64,000 bases of DNA from Phaeobacter sp. QD34_24 (GTDB taxonomy: Bacteria > Pseudomonadota > Alphaproteobacteria > Rhodobacterales > Rhodobacteraceae): the NCBI RefSeq assembly GCF_028890115.1, contig NZ_JARCJD010000015.1, positions 1 through 64,000 of the forward strand, given 5' to 3'. This document shows positions 17,437-26,202 of this stretch, piece by piece. The translations under genes were made by a program, and so were the position numbers. The stretch's first letter is position 1; each line of letters begins with the position of its first letter. Below the pieces are notes generated by a model. It was not told the DNA's origin. It did no database searches and saw only the letters and a list, made by a program, of their open reading frames with translations.

Positions 17437-17910
17437 ATGACAGAGATGCAGATTTCCAACATCCTCAAACCGGAGGCGGTCCGCGTGATCGGCGCCGCCT
17501 CCAGCAAGAAGCGTCTGTTCCAGGAAATCGCAGAAGTCGGGCAGCTTGCCTATCGTCTGAATGCGCAGCCGACGGTTGACGCGCTGCTGGATCGCGAAAG
17601 CCTTGGCCCAACGGGGGTAGGACACGGCGTTGCCCTGCCCCACGCACGGCTGGATGGCCTGACCGAGGTCTGCGGCGTCTTCGTCACCTTGGAGAAGCCG
17701 CTCGATTTCGGCTCTGTTGACCGGCAACCGGTCGATATTGCATTCGCCCTTTTCGCGCCCGAGGATGCGGGCGTTGAACATCTGAAGGCGCTGGCGCTGG
17801 TCTCGCGCACCCTGCGTGAACAGTCCTTCTGCACAAAGCTGCGCGCCAATAGCGATCCCGCGACGCTTTACACCATTCTAACCGAGAACCAGCCGGTACA
17901 GGCGGCCTGA
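17437..17910 (+). CDS. ptsN: PTS IIA-like nitrogen-regulatory protein PtsN
   Basis: A 157-residue EIIA-Ntr protein. The phosphorylated His is H69 in GVALPHARLDG; the fold is the usual PTS-2 EIIA domain throughout. In the PTS-Ntr relay it receives phosphate from NPr and regulates potassium handling and nitrogen/carbon balance. It pairs with hpf as in other proteobacteria. A second in-frame ATG nine bases downstream could also be the start. It converges with the sulfotransferase gene, with only 9 bases between the stops. Confidence 0.95.
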   Translation: MTEMQISNILKPEAVRVIGAASSKKRLFQEIAEVGQLAYRLNAQPTVDALLDRESLGPTGVGHGVALPHARLDGLTEVCGVFVTLEKPLDFGSVDRQPVDIAFALFAPEDAGVEHLKALALVSRTLREQSFCTKLRANSDPATLYTILTENQPVQAA

Positions 17911-17919
17911 TCAGAGCGG

Positions 17920-19359
17920 CTATTTGCCCTTCTGTATCCAGGGACCAAAGCCGAAGGTCAGGTAATCCCGCTGATAGAGCCTGGAAATACGGTCTTCCAG
18001 GTCGACATCATAGATGGCCTCCACCCCGTAGGGCTCTGGCCCTGGTCCAGAGGGCACCGCCGGTACCGTCTCACAGCCCAATCGCCGCGCCAAAGCAGGA
18101 AGCTCTGACGTCAGTTCCTCTTCCCGCAGGATCAGATCCGGTGCGCCCAGCTCGGCAAATCCTGAAATCGCCTGCGACTGGCTGGCCCATTCGGCATCGA
18201 CCCGGATCGAGGTCTGCCCGGCCAGATTGGTTTTCACAAAGCTGACGAAAGCCTCAAACGCGGCCCGATGATCGTCGCGCGTATAGCTCTCATCGGGGCC
18301 ATCCTGCGGCAGCGGCACCTTGAAGCGGCGGCGCAGGGTCTCGCGGATCGCGCCGTAGCTCTCGGCATGCCTGTTCAGGATCCGATGGCAGAAGACCCGA
18401 TGCAGACGCTCCACCGGATGACGCAGCACGGTGAAGCTGCGGAAGCCCTTGTTGCGGTTCTTCCACTGGCGCAGCTGTTTCTGGTTCATGCCCGAAATCA
18501 GCTCGTCCTGCGCGACACTGTCCAGCGCCGCCATCCACTCCGTCACCTCTGCCTCTGGCCCGCCCCGCACCGGCAGGTACAGTAGCGGCGACTTGGCAGC
18601 CGCGATGTAGCCCGGCACCACTGGCCCCCGGCGTGGTTCGAAATTCGGGGTGCGGGACAGGTTGAACAGGTCCATCTCTGCCGTGGCAAGTGTCACATCC
18701 TCGGGGTTTGAAACCTTGGACAGGGTCGGCGCCGGGTTCTGGCGTTTGAGACTGTCATCCAGGGCCTCTAGGCGCGCCGGAACCCCCAGCCATTTGGCCA
18801 GGCCGTTCATCACCTCCAGGCTTTGCAGATCCTCGTAGTCCACATAAAAGGCGGTCTGGCCGCTGTGTTGCAACCGGTTGAGCAACATTACCTGAAAGGC
18901 CTGCAACGTCCCCACATGGCGTGCAAACTCAATGGCATCGAATTCCGCCAGCGCCTCGCGGCGGCGGGTGATATTGGTGAGCTTCCATTGCCCGGTTTCA
19001 CGGGCGATCTTGTGCGATACGTAGCTGTCCAGCGGGTTGCGGGTCAGGATGATCTTGGCGCAGCGCGGATCCTCCAGCGCGAGATCCAGAATGCGCGGAT
19101 CGTGATTGTGGAAATAGCGAAAGCCCGCCAGCATATCGGGCTGCGCGCGAATCCGCTCGATCAGCCCGGCAGGATCCGCCTCGCGCATCTCCTGGGTCAT
19201 GCCCAGCACCTCGGTCCGGTTCGGGTAGCCGATGAAATGCGGATTGAAGGCCTCTCCGTGGCAGACCACGCCCTCAAGCGCATTGAGGTTCGCCTCCAGA
19301 AAGTTGGAGCCGGTCCGCATTTCGGCAAAGACGATGAAGTAATCAAAGGGATCTTGCAT
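17920..19359 (-). CDS. sulfotransferase, NodH-like, with a second sulfotransferase-like half
   Basis: A 479-residue PAPS-dependent sulfotransferase-type protein. The N-terminal half has both cofactor motifs: EMRTGSNFLEANL (about 13-25, 5'-phosphosulfate loop) and TRNPLDSYVSHK (about 106, 3'-phosphate site). The C-terminal half carries a second 3'-phosphate-type motif, LRHPVERLHRVF (R313-H314-P315), like the Sulfotransfer_2 family, but I see no second phosphosulfate loop before it. It may be two fused domains, the second degenerate. It is the last gene of a minus-strand glycan cluster, six bases after the GT14-like gene. It probably sulfates a surface polysaccharide or glycolipid. Confidence 0.82.
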   Translation of the reverse strand: MQDPFDYFIVFAEMRTGSNFLEANLNALEGVVCHGEAFNPHFIGYPNRTEVLGMTQEMREADPAGLIERIRAQPDMLAGFRYFHNHDPRILDLALEDPRCAKIILTRNPLDSYVSHKIARETGQWKLTNITRRREALAEFDAIEFARHVGTLQAFQVMLLNRLQHSGQTAFYVDYEDLQSLEVMNGLAKWLGVPARLEALDDSLKRQNPAPTLSKVSNPEDVTLATAEMDLFNLSRTPNFEPRRGPVVPGYIAAAKSPLLYLPVRGGPEAEVTEWMAALDSVAQDELISGMNQKQLRQWKNRNKGFRSFTVLRHPVERLHRVFCHRILNRHAESYGAIRETLRRRFKVPLPQDGPDESYTRDDHRAAFEAFVSFVKTNLAGQTSIRVDAEWASQSQAISGFAELGAPDLILREEELTSELPALARRLGCETVPAVPSGPGPEPYGVEAIYDVDLEDRISRLYQRDYLTFGFGPWIQKGK

Positions 19360-19365
19360 GGTCAG

Positions 19366-21105
19366 CTATCGCACCAAATAGGGTCTGCGGGGCGGTTTTG
19401 GCATGGTCACCGGTTCCTGTTCCACCGGGAAATCTCCCATCAGGTAGGGATGCATGCCCTGGTTCTTCAGATTTTGCAGGAACTGTCCAAACCCTTCCAG
19501 GTCCACCATGCTTGGCACCTCGTTCAAGTGACCCGGCGTCTTGGCCCCCATTTCTTCGAGAATGGTCTGCAGGGGCTCCATCGGCGCCTCGACGAATTCC
19601 GCCATGGTCCAGATCCGCACGCGGGCCTTGGTGCTGCGCTCCCTCAGCATCTTGAGCTGCCCGGCCTCGATCCGCTGCAATCGCGCCGCGATGCGTCGCA
19701 GTTCGGAAAAACTGCGCTTTGAGCGCGACAGCGGTACCGCCCAGGCGCCGCTGATCACCGAGACCTGCGCATTGGGATCGGTAGCGATGAGCCGCGCGAT
19801 CTTCTGATGATCTGCGGGACCGAACTGAAACCCCTGGCGCTCCCCACGGGTGTTCCAGATCAGGTTGGTCAGAAAACTCTGCGGATTGTAGTTTCGCAGC
19901 CGCGCGGAATCGCTGAGCGCGCCATTGAGCATGGTCTCACCGCCCGCAAATTCGGCCCGCTCGGGCGCAAACAGGTGCCCATGCACCCGCGCCCCCGTCA
20001 TACGGGCCAGCCAGCCGTCAAAATCCTCAAACAGTTCGGCAAAGCCCTGGAACACCGAATAGGGGCTGGCGGTTACCGCATTTATCGCGGTTTGGCCCGG
20101 ATAGCGGCTTTGCATATAGAGCCCTTCGCGCCCCCGCGTGCGCCGTTCCACCGCCTTTGCAAAAACCCGGTCGATCTTGACCGGGTTCGGCTCTACTCCG
20201 GTCATCGCATCGCCTCTTTCGCTCAGAAAGGTCTGATAGAGCCGCTCTGCGCTTGGCCAGATCTTGCGGGCAACAAAGCAATCCGAACGGCGCAGAAGTT
20301 GCAGATGGTCATCGTAGAAGATGTGCGGCTTGCCCTCGAAATCGAACTTGGACAGCGTCAGGGAGCGGCTTTCGATCTTCGCCGAATGCTGTCGCGCCAG
20401 GGTTTGGTAGTAGCTTTCGTCAGGAATCCAGACCTTCTGGAAATAGCGATCATGGGTGATCCGCTCCGGGTCTTCGAGGATGGCCGACAGCGTCTTGCGG
20501 GTCAGACACCACCACTGGCTGCCCATATGGGGCACCAGGCCCGGCGGGATACGCCGCTTGATCCCAAGCTTGCGCTGCAGGGTCACATAGCGATCAAACA
20601 AATACCGGTGACGCTTCCAGGAAAAGGGAAACCGAAGGGTGAACCGCTCCACGTCCAACCCGCCCACGATCCAGGGCACATCGGCGGTGGTGGCGCTTTC
20701 GATGAAATCGGTCTCGGGCCGGGCCGCCAGATAGTCGACCAGATCCTGCACCGGGCGCAGCGGCAGGCACGATCCGGACGCAAGGTAGACATGGCGTACA
20801 CCGGGGTGCTGGTGCAACATCTGTTCAGAGGCCGATTGCGAAGCCGCAACGATGCCCCAGGTCCCCCATTCGCACCGGTGACGCGTGGAAAAGCTGATCA
20901 GTTGGTCCTGTGCCAGCCCATCGCGAAATCCCCTGTAGGCCGCCTGTGGCACCTTGCGGTCCACATGGATCACCACCGGGCATCCCCCCGCAGCCCAATG
21001 CCGGGCAACCTGCGCGGCCCGATCCAGCGCGGTATGCACCAGCATGACAATGCCGACGGTGCCGCTGTTCAGATCCTGCTGACCCGGAGCCGGTGACGCG
21101 CTCAT
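19366..21105 (-). CDS. GT14-like (core-2/I-branching) glycosyltransferase with extra C-terminal domain
   Basis: A 579-residue cytoplasmic protein. Residues about 15-300 match the core-2/I-branching beta-1,6-N-acetylglucosaminyltransferase (GT14) family, with typical elements YLASGSCLPLRP, a central aromatic acceptor region (HMGSQWWCLTRKT) and WIPDESYYQTL. Residues about 320-579 form a further domain I do not recognise, rich in charged residues; in Roseobacters I recall it as a domain of unknown function. The ATG at 21105 overlaps the upstream transferase stop (ATGA) and is preferred over a TTG two codons earlier. It likely adds a branch sugar to a surface glycan. Confidence 0.8.
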   Translation of the reverse strand: MSASPAPGQQDLNSGTVGIVMLVHTALDRAAQVARHWAAGGCPVVIHVDRKVPQAAYRGFRDGLAQDQLISFSTRHRCEWGTWGIVAASQSASEQMLHQHPGVRHVYLASGSCLPLRPVQDLVDYLAARPETDFIESATTADVPWIVGGLDVERFTLRFPFSWKRHRYLFDRYVTLQRKLGIKRRIPPGLVPHMGSQWWCLTRKTLSAILEDPERITHDRYFQKVWIPDESYYQTLARQHSAKIESRSLTLSKFDFEGKPHIFYDDHLQLLRRSDCFVARKIWPSAERLYQTFLSERGDAMTGVEPNPVKIDRVFAKAVERRTRGREGLYMQSRYPGQTAINAVTASPYSVFQGFAELFEDFDGWLARMTGARVHGHLFAPERAEFAGGETMLNGALSDSARLRNYNPQSFLTNLIWNTRGERQGFQFGPADHQKIARLIATDPNAQVSVISGAWAVPLSRSKRSFSELRRIAARLQRIEAGQLKMLRERSTKARVRIWTMAEFVEAPMEPLQTILEEMGAKTPGHLNEVPSMVDLEGFGQFLQNLKNQGMHPYLMGDFPVEQEPVTMPKPPRRPYLVR

Positions 21106-22112
21106 GCCCAATTCCCCTTGGACATGAGGCCCAGAATCTCAAGCTGGCGCCAGTTGATGTATCGCTCGCTCCACTTGCACCACAATTCCGGGTGGTTGTC
21201 CAAAGCCTCGGCATAGGCCTTGTATTCGGCCGATTGCGCATAGTGCTGGTTGCGGGACATCTCCTCTCGGGCCTTGGTGCCGAAGGTATCGAGAAACTTG
21301 GTATGCAAGAGGGCACCGCAGGCCTTCTCTCCGCCGCCCGTTTCATAGACCCGGTTCAGCCCGCGCGGCAGCAGGGCATGGGTGGAGCTGACATAGGCAT
21401 AGCGGCGATCCCATTTGACCAGCGGGATCTTGTTGAGAGCCGGTGCCTTCTTCGGCGTGTCGGCAAAGAACAGCCGCGCCCGAGGCCCGCCCTGGATCCA
21501 CAGGTTTCCGTAGGTCGGGTTCTTGCTGATGGTATAGTTGCCGCTGTCGAACCAGTTCGCGATCTCCAGGGGGTCCTGACCCACCTGATAGACCGCATCG
21601 GACACCCGCCCCTTGGGATAGACATCCACCAGCATCGCCGAAAAGCTGCGGATGGCGGAATTGTCCAGCCAGTCGGTCAGCGCCCGAATGGGGCGCGTGT
21701 CGCAGAACGGGTAGATGAACAGCTCATCCGGATCGACCACCAATACCCAGTGACCATGGGCATAGCGGCGCTTGAGATAGTTCATCCAGTCGATCCCGAA
21801 ACCGGCGTGCCTGTAGCTTGCCTCGGTCCGCCAGAGCGACACATCCGACATGCCGCGCAGATACTCTGCCGTGCCATCCTGCGAACCGTTGTCCACGAAC
21901 AGGAAGTGATCGACACCCAGGTTGCGATAGTACTCCAGGAAGTAAGGCAGGCGGATCTGTTCGTTGCGCATGGTCGAGACCAGGAGGATATCCTGCGGGC
22001 GGATCGCCTTGGTATTGTCCTGAACCGCAGTCAGCTCACGGGATTTCCTGAGCGCCCGGATCAATCTGCGTTTTCGCCGCAGACGCATTCGGTAAGACTG
22101 CCAAAGACCCAC
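21102..22112 (-). CDS. glycosyltransferase family 2-like protein (paralog A)
   Basis: A 336-residue glycosyltransferase of the Glyco_tranf_2 type. The donor-site acidic motif is VVDPDELF (DxD-like), preceded by FLFVDNGSQDGTAEYL. An N-terminal basic stretch, MRLRRKRRLIRALRK, precedes the catalytic domain. I propose a GTG start at 22112 because AAGGAG lies 5 bases upstream; longer readings start inside weak sequence. It is a clear paralog of the next gene upstream: both share RNE..RLPYFL.YYR.LG, the DNGS.DG motif and QDPLE. Co-transcribed with the GT14-like gene by a four-base overlap. Confidence 0.82.
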   Translation of the reverse strand: MGLWQSYRMRLRRKRRLIRALRKSRELTAVQDNTKAIRPQDILLVSTMRNEQIRLPYFLEYYRNLGVDHFLFVDNGSQDGTAEYLRGMSDVSLWRTEASYRHAGFGIDWMNYLKRRYAHGHWVLVVDPDELFIYPFCDTRPIRALTDWLDNSAIRSFSAMLVDVYPKGRVSDAVYQVGQDPLEIANWFDSGNYTISKNPTYGNLWIQGGPRARLFFADTPKKAPALNKIPLVKWDRRYAYVSSTHALLPRGLNRVYETGGGEKACGALLHTKFLDTFGTKAREEMSRNQHYAQSAEYKAYAEALDNHPELWCKWSERYINWRQLEILGLMSKGNWA

Positions 22113-22261
22113 GTTTACTCCTTGCACGCCTTCAAACCTGATCCGGCTGCCGCCGATCTCATTAGCTGCACGCAATATGTCACGCGGCCAAGCTATTAAC
22201 AACGCATTTAGAAACAGTTACGCGCCAATGCCAATAGCAGCACAGCGGCCGGCAGCGCCGC

Positions 22262-23305
22262 TCACCAATCTGGCGCCTGCATCAGCCCAAGGTCGCTCAG
22301 CTGCTCTGGGCCTTTGTATTTCAAGGACTTCTCAACCCAAAGATCTGGCGCAGCGGTCAGGTGATCATAGTAATGATCAAAATCGGCGGGGGTATGGAAA
22401 TGCTGCTGCCTCTGCTTTTCCGTTGCCGATTTGGGAACAATCTCCGGCAGGAATTTCGTATGCAAGAGAACGCCCGAAGGCTGCGCCCCGCCGGGGCCGT
22501 CATAAAGACCATTCAACGCGGGCGGCAATGCCCCATGGGTAGAGTTCACATAGGCATAGCGGCGGCTCCAGCGGATCAGCGGGATCTTGTTCAAGGTGGG
22601 CGAGCGGCGCGGATCGGACGCAAAGAACACCCGCTCCCGCGCGCCGCCCTGCAGCCAGAGATTGCCCATGGGAAGCTGGCGCACCGCGCGATAGGGGGCA
22701 GGATCGAACCACTGCAACACCTCCAAAGGATCCTGCCCGGCTGTGTAGCTTGCCTCATCCAGCGGCCCGTGCGGGTAAAGATCCAGCATCATCGCGCCAA
22801 AGCCTCTGCGCCCCTGCCGATCCAAGAGATCTGTCAGTGCCTTCAGATCATGCGAGGCAATGCCGCTATAGGTCAGCAGCTCATCCGCATCCACGGTCAG
22901 GCACCAGTGATCGTGACCATGGGTCATCAAGAGATATGTCAGCCAATCAAGTCCGAACCGCGACGCCTTGTATCCTGCCTCCGTCTGCCACAGAGAGACA
23001 TCCTCCTGCCGCAGCAGCATCTCTGTGCTGCCGTCATCGCTGCCGTTGTCGATGATCAGGAAGTGGTTGATGCCAAGGCGACGGTAGTAGTCCAGAAAAT
23101 AGGGCAGCCGAGTCGCTTCGTTGCGCAGCACAACAAAAGCCAGGATGTCACCGGAGGCTATCCGGCCACTCCTGTCCGCAAGAGGCTTCAACTGGTGACG
23201 CGACCGCCAGGACCGCCACAGCAACCGCCGCCTCTTCCAGCGCAGACGATAGCCCGCGCGCCAGCCGATCCTTGGCATCTCGGCAACGGCGCGGGAGGCC
23301 TCCAT
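22262..23305 (-). CDS. glycosyltransferase family 2-like protein (paralog B)
   Basis: A 347-residue glycosyltransferase of the same type as its downstream neighbour, sharing LRNEATRLPYFLDYYRRLG, FLIIDNGSDDGSTE, the acidic motif TVDADELLTY and the loop NLWLQGGARERVFF. It probably arose by tandem duplication. The ATG at 23305 comes one base after the galE stop, with GAGG inside galE as ribosome site, so it is coupled to galE. The 149 bases between the two paralogs are AT-richer and may hold a second promoter. Acceptor and donor sugar are unknown; UDP-sugars made by GalE/GalU are plausible donors. Confidence 0.82.
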   Translation of the reverse strand: MEASRAVAEMPRIGWRAGYRLRWKRRRLLWRSWRSRHQLKPLADRSGRIASGDILAFVVLRNEATRLPYFLDYYRRLGINHFLIIDNGSDDGSTEMLLRQEDVSLWQTEAGYKASRFGLDWLTYLLMTHGHDHWCLTVDADELLTYSGIASHDLKALTDLLDRQGRRGFGAMMLDLYPHGPLDEASYTAGQDPLEVLQWFDPAPYRAVRQLPMGNLWLQGGARERVFFASDPRRSPTLNKIPLIRWSRRYAYVNSTHGALPPALNGLYDGPGGAQPSGVLLHTKFLPEIVPKSATEKQRQQHFHTPADFDHYYDHLTAAPDLWVEKSLKYKGPEQLSDLGLMQAPDW

Positions 23306-23306
23306 A

Positions 23307-24290
23307 TCAGGCCTCGTAATGGCCGGTCTGGTGCCACTTCCAGGCATCGGCGATCATCACCTCCAGGCTGGAGCGCTCCGGCGTCCAGCCCAGATCGGTG
23401 ATCGCGCGGGTGGAGCCCGAGACCAGCTTGGTGCAATCCCCTGCCCGGCGCGGCCCCTCGGTGCAGGGCACCTTGCGACCCGTCACCTCTTCGGCCTTGT
23501 CCATCACTTCGCGCACGGAAAATCCGCTGCCGGTGCCCAGGTTGAAGATCTGGCTGCCCTTGCCGTCCTTGAGCCACTTCAGACCCAGAACATGGGCATC
23601 CACCAGATCGCAGACATGCACGTAGTCGCGGATGCAGGTGCCATCGGGGGTGTCGTAATCGGTGCCGAAGATGGTCAGCGCATCGCGTTTGCCGTCGATC
23701 GCATCCAGCACCAGCGGCACCAGGTGGGTTTCGGGTCGATGGAACTCGCCCACCTCAGCCTCGGGGTCGGCACCCGCCACGTTGAAATAGCGGAAGATCA
23801 CCGAGCGCAGCCCGTGGGCGGCGCCGAAGTCCTTCAGGATATCCTCCACCGCACGCTTGCTGGCGCCATAGGCATTGAGCGGCAGCTGCGGCGTGTTCTC
23901 GTCCAGCACCACATTGTCATGCTCGCCATAGGTGGCGCAGGTCGAGGAGAAGACAAAATCAAGGCATCCGGCGGCCACAGCCGCCTCGATCAGATTGAGC
24001 GATCCACCGGTGTTGTTGGCCCAGTAGCGGCCCGGCTGGCTCATCGCCTCCCCCACCTGGCTGAGGGCCGCAAAATGCATCACCGCAACCGGCTGGTATT
24101 TGGCAAAGACCTCGTCCAGACGGGCACGATCCGCCAGATCGCCCTTCTCGAAGGGGCCGAATTTGACGGCATCCTGCCAACCCGTGATCAGATTGTCGTA
24201 GGTGACAGGGGTGAACCCTGCCGCCTTCAGTGCCTTGCAGGCATGCGAGCCGATATAGCCGGCACCGCCGGTCACCAATACATTTGCCAC
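23307..24290 (-). CDS. galE: UDP-glucose 4-epimerase
   Basis: A 327-residue short-chain dehydrogenase-fold epimerase. NAD motif VTGGAGYIGSH is at the N-terminus; the catalytic Ser and YxxxK are in FSSTCATYGE and NAYGASKRA. It converts UDP-glucose to UDP-galactose for polysaccharide synthesis. There is no ATG near the expected N-terminus. A GTG at 24290 puts the Rossmann strand at residue 4, as usual, with GAGGG 10 bases upstream; GTGs at 24296 and 24320 are alternatives. It stands between galU (upstream) and the transferases it probably feeds. Confidence 0.94.
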   Translation of the reverse strand: MANVLVTGGAGYIGSHACKALKAAGFTPVTYDNLITGWQDAVKFGPFEKGDLADRARLDEVFAKYQPVAVMHFAALSQVGEAMSQPGRYWANNTGGSLNLIEAAVAAGCLDFVFSSTCATYGEHDNVVLDENTPQLPLNAYGASKRAVEDILKDFGAAHGLRSVIFRYFNVAGADPEAEVGEFHRPETHLVPLVLDAIDGKRDALTIFGTDYDTPDGTCIRDYVHVCDLVDAHVLGLKWLKDGKGSQIFNLGTGSGFSVREVMDKAEEVTGRKVPCTEGPRRAGDCTKLVSGSTRAITDLGWTPERSSLEVMIADAWKWHQTGHYEA

Positions 24291-24354
24291 GTTCACTGCA
24301 CCCTCGTGTTGATGTTTCACGCTTTCGCCAGCACTGCCGCTGGGCGCAGAGATG

Positions 24355-25248
24355 TTACTCGGCAGCCCGCCCGACCTGAGCGATCTCGCTGATATACTGC
24401 ATCAGCTCGTCGCGCAAATCATCGCGTGCGAGCGCGAAAGAGACCGTGGCCTGCAGGAAACCGGCCTTGGAACCGCAGTCAAAGCGCTGGCCCTGGAAGC
24501 GGTAGCCGTAGACCGGCACGTCCTGCTCGATGTCCTGGGCAATCGCATCCGTCAGCTGGATCTCGCCGCCCGCGCCCTGCTTCATCTTGTTGAGATTGCG
24601 CAGCACCGACGGCTCCAGGATATAGCGGCCGATCACCGCCAGGTTCGAGGGCGCCTCGCCCAGGGCCGGTTTCTCCACCATGCCGCGGGCCTCGACCACG
24701 GCGCCCATGTCCTCTTTCACGTCCAGAACACCATAGGCGCTTGCCTTTTCCGGCGCGACTTCCATCGCCGCCACCATATTGCCGCCGGTCTCCTCATAGG
24801 CTTCGACCATCTGCTTGAGACAGGGCCGCTCGGCCGCGATCACATCGTCCGGCAGGATCACCGCAAAGGGTTCATTGGCAATCAGGCGCCGCGCGCACCA
24901 GACCGCATGACCGAGGCCAAGCGCCTGATGCTGGCGGATATAGGCGATGGCGCCGCTGTCCATATTGGTGTGCTTCAGCGCCTCGAGCAGCTCGGTCTTG
25001 CCCTTCTTGCGCAGCTCCTGCTCCAGCACCGGAGAGTGGTCGAAATAGTCTTCCAGGGCGCCCTTGCCGCGCGAGGTGACGAAGATGAATTCCTTGATCC
25101 CCGCCGCCCGGGCCTCGTCGATGGCGTATTGCACCAGAGGCCGGTCCACCAGGGTCATGATCTCCTTGGGCACCGACTTGGTCGCCGGCAGAAACCGCGT
25201 CCCAAGCCCCGCTACAGGGAAAATCGCCTTCGTAACTTTCTTGCGCAT
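24355..25248 (-). CDS. galU: UTP-glucose-1-phosphate uridylyltransferase
   Basis: A 297-residue nucleotidyltransferase with the classic N-terminal loop AGLGTRFLPATKSVPKEI, the VILPDDVI stretch with the metal Asp, and VEKPALGEAPSNLAVIGRY. It makes UDP-glucose, the substrate of GalE and of many glycosyltransferases. Its start lies 106 bases before kdsB's 3' end region and it is probably the promoter-proximal gene of galU-galE-GT-GT-GT14-sulfotransferase. The 153-base interval upstream is AT-richer and contains a direct repeat that may be regulatory. Confidence 0.96.
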   Translation of the reverse strand: MRKKVTKAIFPVAGLGTRFLPATKSVPKEIMTLVDRPLVQYAIDEARAAGIKEFIFVTSRGKGALEDYFDHSPVLEQELRKKGKTELLEALKHTNMDSGAIAYIRQHQALGLGHAVWCARRLIANEPFAVILPDDVIAAERPCLKQMVEAYEETGGNMVAAMEVAPEKASAYGVLDVKEDMGAVVEARGMVEKPALGEAPSNLAVIGRYILEPSVLRNLNKMKQGAGGEIQLTDAIAQDIEQDVPVYGYRFQGQRFDCGSKAGFLQATVSFALARDDLRDELMQYISEIAQVGRAAE

Positions 25249-25301
25249 GGTCGTCTCTCAATATCCTATTCTTTGGGCCACAAGTCCAAACTCGTCAAAA
25301 T

Positions 25302-25332
25302 CTCGGCTCAGTTCCGCTCGACCTCGGCTCAG
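25302..25332. promoter_or_regulatory. direct repeat upstream of galU (candidate regulator site)
   Basis: CTCGGCTCAG occurs at 25302-25311 and again at 25323-25332, a 21-base period, i.e. two turns of the helix. It lies 54-84 bases upstream of the galU start in an AT-richer gap. Two same-face half-sites fit a regulator dimer or tandem activator, but no promoter boxes of good quality were found beside them. Confidence 0.3.
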
Positions 25333-25401
25333 AAACCTATTTCACTTTCGCGACAGAAAACCATCAATAAAAGGGTTTTTCATGGCATTCCGACTCATTT
25401 C

Positions 25402-26202
25402 TCAGGCGACACCCATTCTGGCCATCATCTCTTCTATCCGCGGCACATCCTCAGGATTGTTCAGTTCCCAGAATTCACGCCCCCGTGCCGCCACTTCAAC
25501 GCACAGCACCTTGCGACCGTTTTCCAGGAACCGCAGCTGTTCCAGCCCTTCGAGTGTTTCCAGCGGCCCCGTCTGCCAATCAGGATAGGCAGCCAGAGCA
25601 TCGGGACGATAGGCATAGACCCCGACATGGTGGAAAACGGGCGTGTTTTCGCCGTCAGAATAGGCATTTGCACAAAAAGGCAGCACTTCCTTCGAGAAAT
25701 ACAGCGCACTCCGATCCGCCGCAAAGACCGCAGTGGTTCCGCCAACCCGCCCCGCCCGTCGGTCCGCCAGCAGGCTGTTCAGCGTCGCACCGTCGCAGCG
25801 CAGCACCGGTGTGGCCAATCCCATCTGCGGGGCGGCGCGCAAGCCCTCGACCAGATCCTCGACGAACCAATGGGGCGTCAGGGGCGCGTCGCCCTGCAGG
25901 TTGACGACGACGTCATAGCCGCCGCCAAGCGCCGCATGGGCCTCGGCGCAGCGCTCGGTGCCGTTGGCACAGCTTTCCGAGGTCATCACCACCTCGGCAC
26001 CAAAGCCTTCTGCTGCGATGCGGATCCTGTCGTCATCGGTTGCCACCACCACACGGTCAACTCCGGACACCGCACAAGCGGCGCGCCAGGATCGTTCGAT
26101 CAGGGTGCGGCGCTCACCGGTGGCGCCGGTCAGTTCCACAAGCGGCTTGCCCGGATATCGGGTCGATGCATATCGGGCAGGGATGACGATCAGGACGGAC
26201 AT
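25402..26202 (-). CDS. kdsB: 3-deoxy-manno-octulosonate (Kdo) cytidylyltransferase
   Basis: A 266-residue CMP-Kdo synthetase. It has the N-terminal nucleotide-binding motif PARYASTRYPGKPL, then VVVATDDDRI and VNLQGDAPL (usually NVQGDEP). The HHVGVYAYRPDAL stretch is also typical. It activates Kdo with CTP for transfer to lipid A or, in capsule clusters, to Kdo-containing capsule. The ATG overlaps the cysQ stop by one base. The Asp-Ala in the QGD motif differs from the usual Glu-Pro, a small oddity. Confidence 0.9.
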   Translation of the reverse strand: MSVLIVIPARYASTRYPGKPLVELTGATGERRTLIERSWRAACAVSGVDRVVVATDDDRIRIAAEGFGAEVVMTSESCANGTERCAEAHAALGGGYDVVVNLQGDAPLTPHWFVEDLVEGLRAAPQMGLATPVLRCDGATLNSLLADRRAGRVGGTTAVFAADRSALYFSKEVLPFCANAYSDGENTPVFHHVGVYAYRPDALAAYPDWQTGPLETLEGLEQLRFLENGRKVLCVEVAARGREFWELNNPEDVPRIEEMMARMGVA

